Assembly (NCBI GenBank): GCA_016293845.1
Contig: JAEDDH010000007.1
Location: 62,001-126,000 of the forward strand
Length of the DNA stretch: 64,000 bases
Origin: Bacteroidales bacterium
GTDB taxonomy: Bacteria; Bacteroidota; Bacteroidia; Bacteroidales; UBA3824
Direction: 5' to 3'
Below, in pieces: positions 62,483 to 64,000 of this stretch. Below the pieces are notes generated by a model, which worked only from the letters and a program-made list of their open reading frames with translations, searched no databases and was not told the origin of the DNA. Made by a program: the position numbers and the translations under genes. Positions within the stretch are counted from its first letter, which is position 1; every line of letters begins with the position of its first letter.

Positions 62483-62537
62483 TGCCAAATTGACATAATA
62501 CCATAGACATAATGGCACAAAGTAAGACAAAATGGCA
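62483..62537. promoter_or_regulatory. Repeated GACAwAATGGCA motif between clpB and the PurF-like gene
   Basis: GACATAATGGCA at 62506-62517 and GACAAAATGGCA at 62526-62537, exactly 20 bp apart. A weaker GACATAATACCA at 62492-62503 and an inverted TGCCAAATTGAC at 62483-62494 extend the cluster. Two-turn spacing suggests a dimeric regulator, plausibly for heat-shock control of clpB. Confidence 0.55.
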
Positions 62538-62605
62538 GGAAATTATTCTTTTTTGCGAACTTTGCGTAATTATCATCTTTTGTTTGCTACTTAAATCTTT
62601 TTGTT

Positions 62606-62613
62606 TACTTTTG
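62606..62613 (+). promoter_or_regulatory. -7 box of the PurF-like gene
   Basis: TACTTTTG, 24 bases before the ATG at 62638. Confidence 0.6.
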
Positions 62614-62637
62614 CCGCAAAATTAAAAGACATCAGTT

Positions 62638-64000
62638 ATGAGTGGTTTCTTCGGTGCAGTTTCAAAAGAAAACTGCGTTTCAGACGTGTTCTACGGAACC
62701 GACTATCATTCTCACCTCGGCACCAAAAGAGGTGGTATGGCAATTTTCAACTCTAATACAGGCATTTACGAGCGTGCTATCCACAGCCTCGAAAATAGCT
62801 ATTTCCGCACAAAGTTTGAGAGCGACGCAAATTCGTTTAACGGCTGTTCGGGCATAGGCTGCATTAGCGACACAGAGCCTCAACCTTTGGTAATTGAATC
62901 GCGAATAGGGCGTTTTGCCATTGCTACTGTTGCGAAAATCAACAACATAAATGAAATTGCGCATTATTTCTTAGACAAAGGAGAACATTTTGCCGAAACA
63001 TCGCAAGGCTCGTACAACGCCACCGAACTTGTGGCAATGCTTGTGTGCGAAAAAACCACAATTGAAGAGGGCATCAAAAACGTTTACGAACGCATAAAAG
63101 GCTCTTGCTCAATACTTATTTTATACAAAGACCGCATTATTGCTGGTCGCGACAAACATGGACGCACACCTATTATTATAGGTCACAAAGATGGTGCTTT
63201 TTGCGCCGCTTCTGAAACTTCGTCGTTTATCAATCTCGGTTACAAAATTTTCAATTATATAGGCGCAGGCGAAATTGTAGAAATCACTGCCAACGGCATA
63301 CGCACACTCAAACCCGCCGAAAAAGATATGCAAATTTGCTCGTTCTTGTGGGTTTACTATGGATATCCGCCATCGTTTTACGAAGGAATCAACGTTGACG
63401 AAACCCGTTACAACAATGGTTCAGGACTTGCCACAGCCGATATGGAAGACAATGGCGGCAAAAAACCCGATGTAGATTTTGTAGCCGGCATTCCCGATAG
63501 CGGTATAGGTCATGCACTTGGATACAGCAACAAGGCGCATATACCATACATTCGTCCCTACGCCAAATACACTCCAACCTGGCCCCGTAGCTTTATGCCG
63601 CAAAACCAAAAACAGCGCGAGCTTGTAGCCAAAATGAAATTGATACCAAACTCTGCCCTTATCAATGGCAAGAAAGGTATCTTCCTCGACGACAGCATCG
63701 TGCGCGGCACACAGCTTAAAGATAACGTAAAAGACCTTTACGAATACGGTATCAAAGAGGTACATATGCGTGTAGCATGTCCTCCGCTGGTTTTCCCATG
63801 CGAATTTTTGAATTTCAGCCGTTCGCGCAGCAATCTTGAACTTGCCACCCGCAAGGCCATCACCAATCTCAAAGGCTGTGTCAACGAGGAGGATCTTCCC
63901 AAATATGCCGACCCCGACAGCCAAGAATACAAGGATATGGTAGAAGAAATCCGCAAAGAACTCGGCTTAACTACCTTGAAATTCCAACGCTTAGACTCAC
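62638..64000 (+). CDS. Amidophosphoribosyltransferase-like protein (runs off the window)
   Basis: At least 454 residues from ATG 62638. PurF fold: N-terminal glutaminase-like domain (SGFFGAVS, HLGTKRGGMA, NGCSGIGC) and a phosphoribosyltransferase domain with GIFLDDSIVRGTQLKD. However, the residue after Met is Ser, where glutamine-hydrolysing PurF has its nucleophilic Cys. Bacteroidota commonly carry such a second PurF-like gene. It may use ammonia, or have another role. The 3' end is beyond the window. Confidence 0.85.
   Translation, partial: MSGFFGAVSKENCVSDVFYGTDYHSHLGTKRGGMAIFNSNTGIYERAIHSLENSYFRTKFESDANSFNGCSGIGCISDTEPQPLVIESRIGRFAIATVAKINNINEIAHYFLDKGEHFAETSQGSYNATELVAMLVCEKTTIEEGIKNVYERIKGSCSILILYKDRIIAGRDKHGRTPIIIGHKDGAFCAASETSSFINLGYKIFNYIGAGEIVEITANGIRTLKPAEKDMQICSFLWVYYGYPPSFYEGINVDETRYNNGSGLATADMEDNGGKKPDVDFVAGIPDSGIGHALGYSNKAHIPYIRPYAKYTPTWPRSFMPQNQKQRELVAKMKLIPNSALINGKKGIFLDDSIVRGTQLKDNVKDLYEYGIKEVHMRVACPPLVFPCEFLNFSRSRSNLELATRKAITNLKGCVNEEDLPKYADPDSQEYKDMVEEIRKELGLTTLKFQRLDS

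Overview
The window looks like a chromosome segment of an uncultured Bacteroidales bacterium (phylum Bacteroidota). Evidence: most genes lack Shine-Dalgarno sites and follow TAnnTTTG-type -7 boxes; there are many Bacteroidota families (DUF3160, YARHG, DUF1573, WG-repeat, DUF4143 ATPases, GIN-domain proteins, a PurF-like paralogue); lipoproteins and signal peptides are abundant; and the carbohydrate enzymes are xylan and arabinan directed. About 33 genes look intact. Roughly a dozen more are visibly broken by single in-frame stops, homopolymer frameshifts or internal deletions, so part of this genome appears to be decaying (or the assembly has errors; the sequence alone cannot fully separate these).

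Layout. 1-5 kb: CapA-like and DUF3160 lipoproteins, then a zinc-ribbon/membrane protein pair. 5-10 kb: a 965-bp direct duplication carrying an Rpn/PDDEXK_2 nuclease gene and the divergent start of a lipoprotein gene, with a 27-codon relic of a third copy. 10-15 kb: a small lipoprotein, a YhcG relic, an outer-membrane porin, a decayed O-acetylation locus (SGNH, MBOAT, DHHW) and an OxyR-type regulator lacking the second redox cysteine. 15-23 kb: a serine hydrolase relic, an alpha/beta hydrolase, a HipA-like kinase, a fused GH10 xylanase-CE1 feruloyl esterase, and a GH43 operon. 23-27 kb: a HaeIII-like (GGCC) restriction-modification pair beside a helicase relic, then a nucleosidase relic. 27-36 kb: GIN protein, 5'-nucleotidase, tRNA-Ser(CGA), beta-barrel protein, a third Rpn gene, and a DUF1573-GH3-carboxylesterase operon whose esterase has an in-frame TAG.

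36.8-38 kb holds a REP-associated tyrosine transposase (RAYT) flanked by two directly repeated ~230-bp REPIN-like cassettes; a related solo element lies at 44.6 kb. 38-45 kb: YARHG protein, DUF3237 and amidase relics, Fic protein, an AAA/DUF4143 ATPase split by a frameshift with three tandem palindromes upstream, an SPFH protein and ThrH. 45.4-51.6 kb is a defence-like island: a toxin-antitoxin remnant, a strongly structured non-coding region (two long hairpins plus smaller ones), then a tight operon of a dynamin-like GTPase, a second P-loop GTPase-like coiled-coil protein and a single-pass membrane protein, closed by a terminator and followed by a frameshifted PIN/small-protein pair. The RNA plus three-gene operon is the best candidate for an undescribed system. 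51.6-64 kb is mostly housekeeping: metallo-hydrolase, serine acetyltransferase, WG-repeat protein, VapC-like pair, MATE exporter, HI0933-type flavoprotein, MetA (with the acetyl-CoA signature Glu111), flavin reductase-like protein, ClpB and a PurF-like protein without the catalytic N-terminal cysteine.
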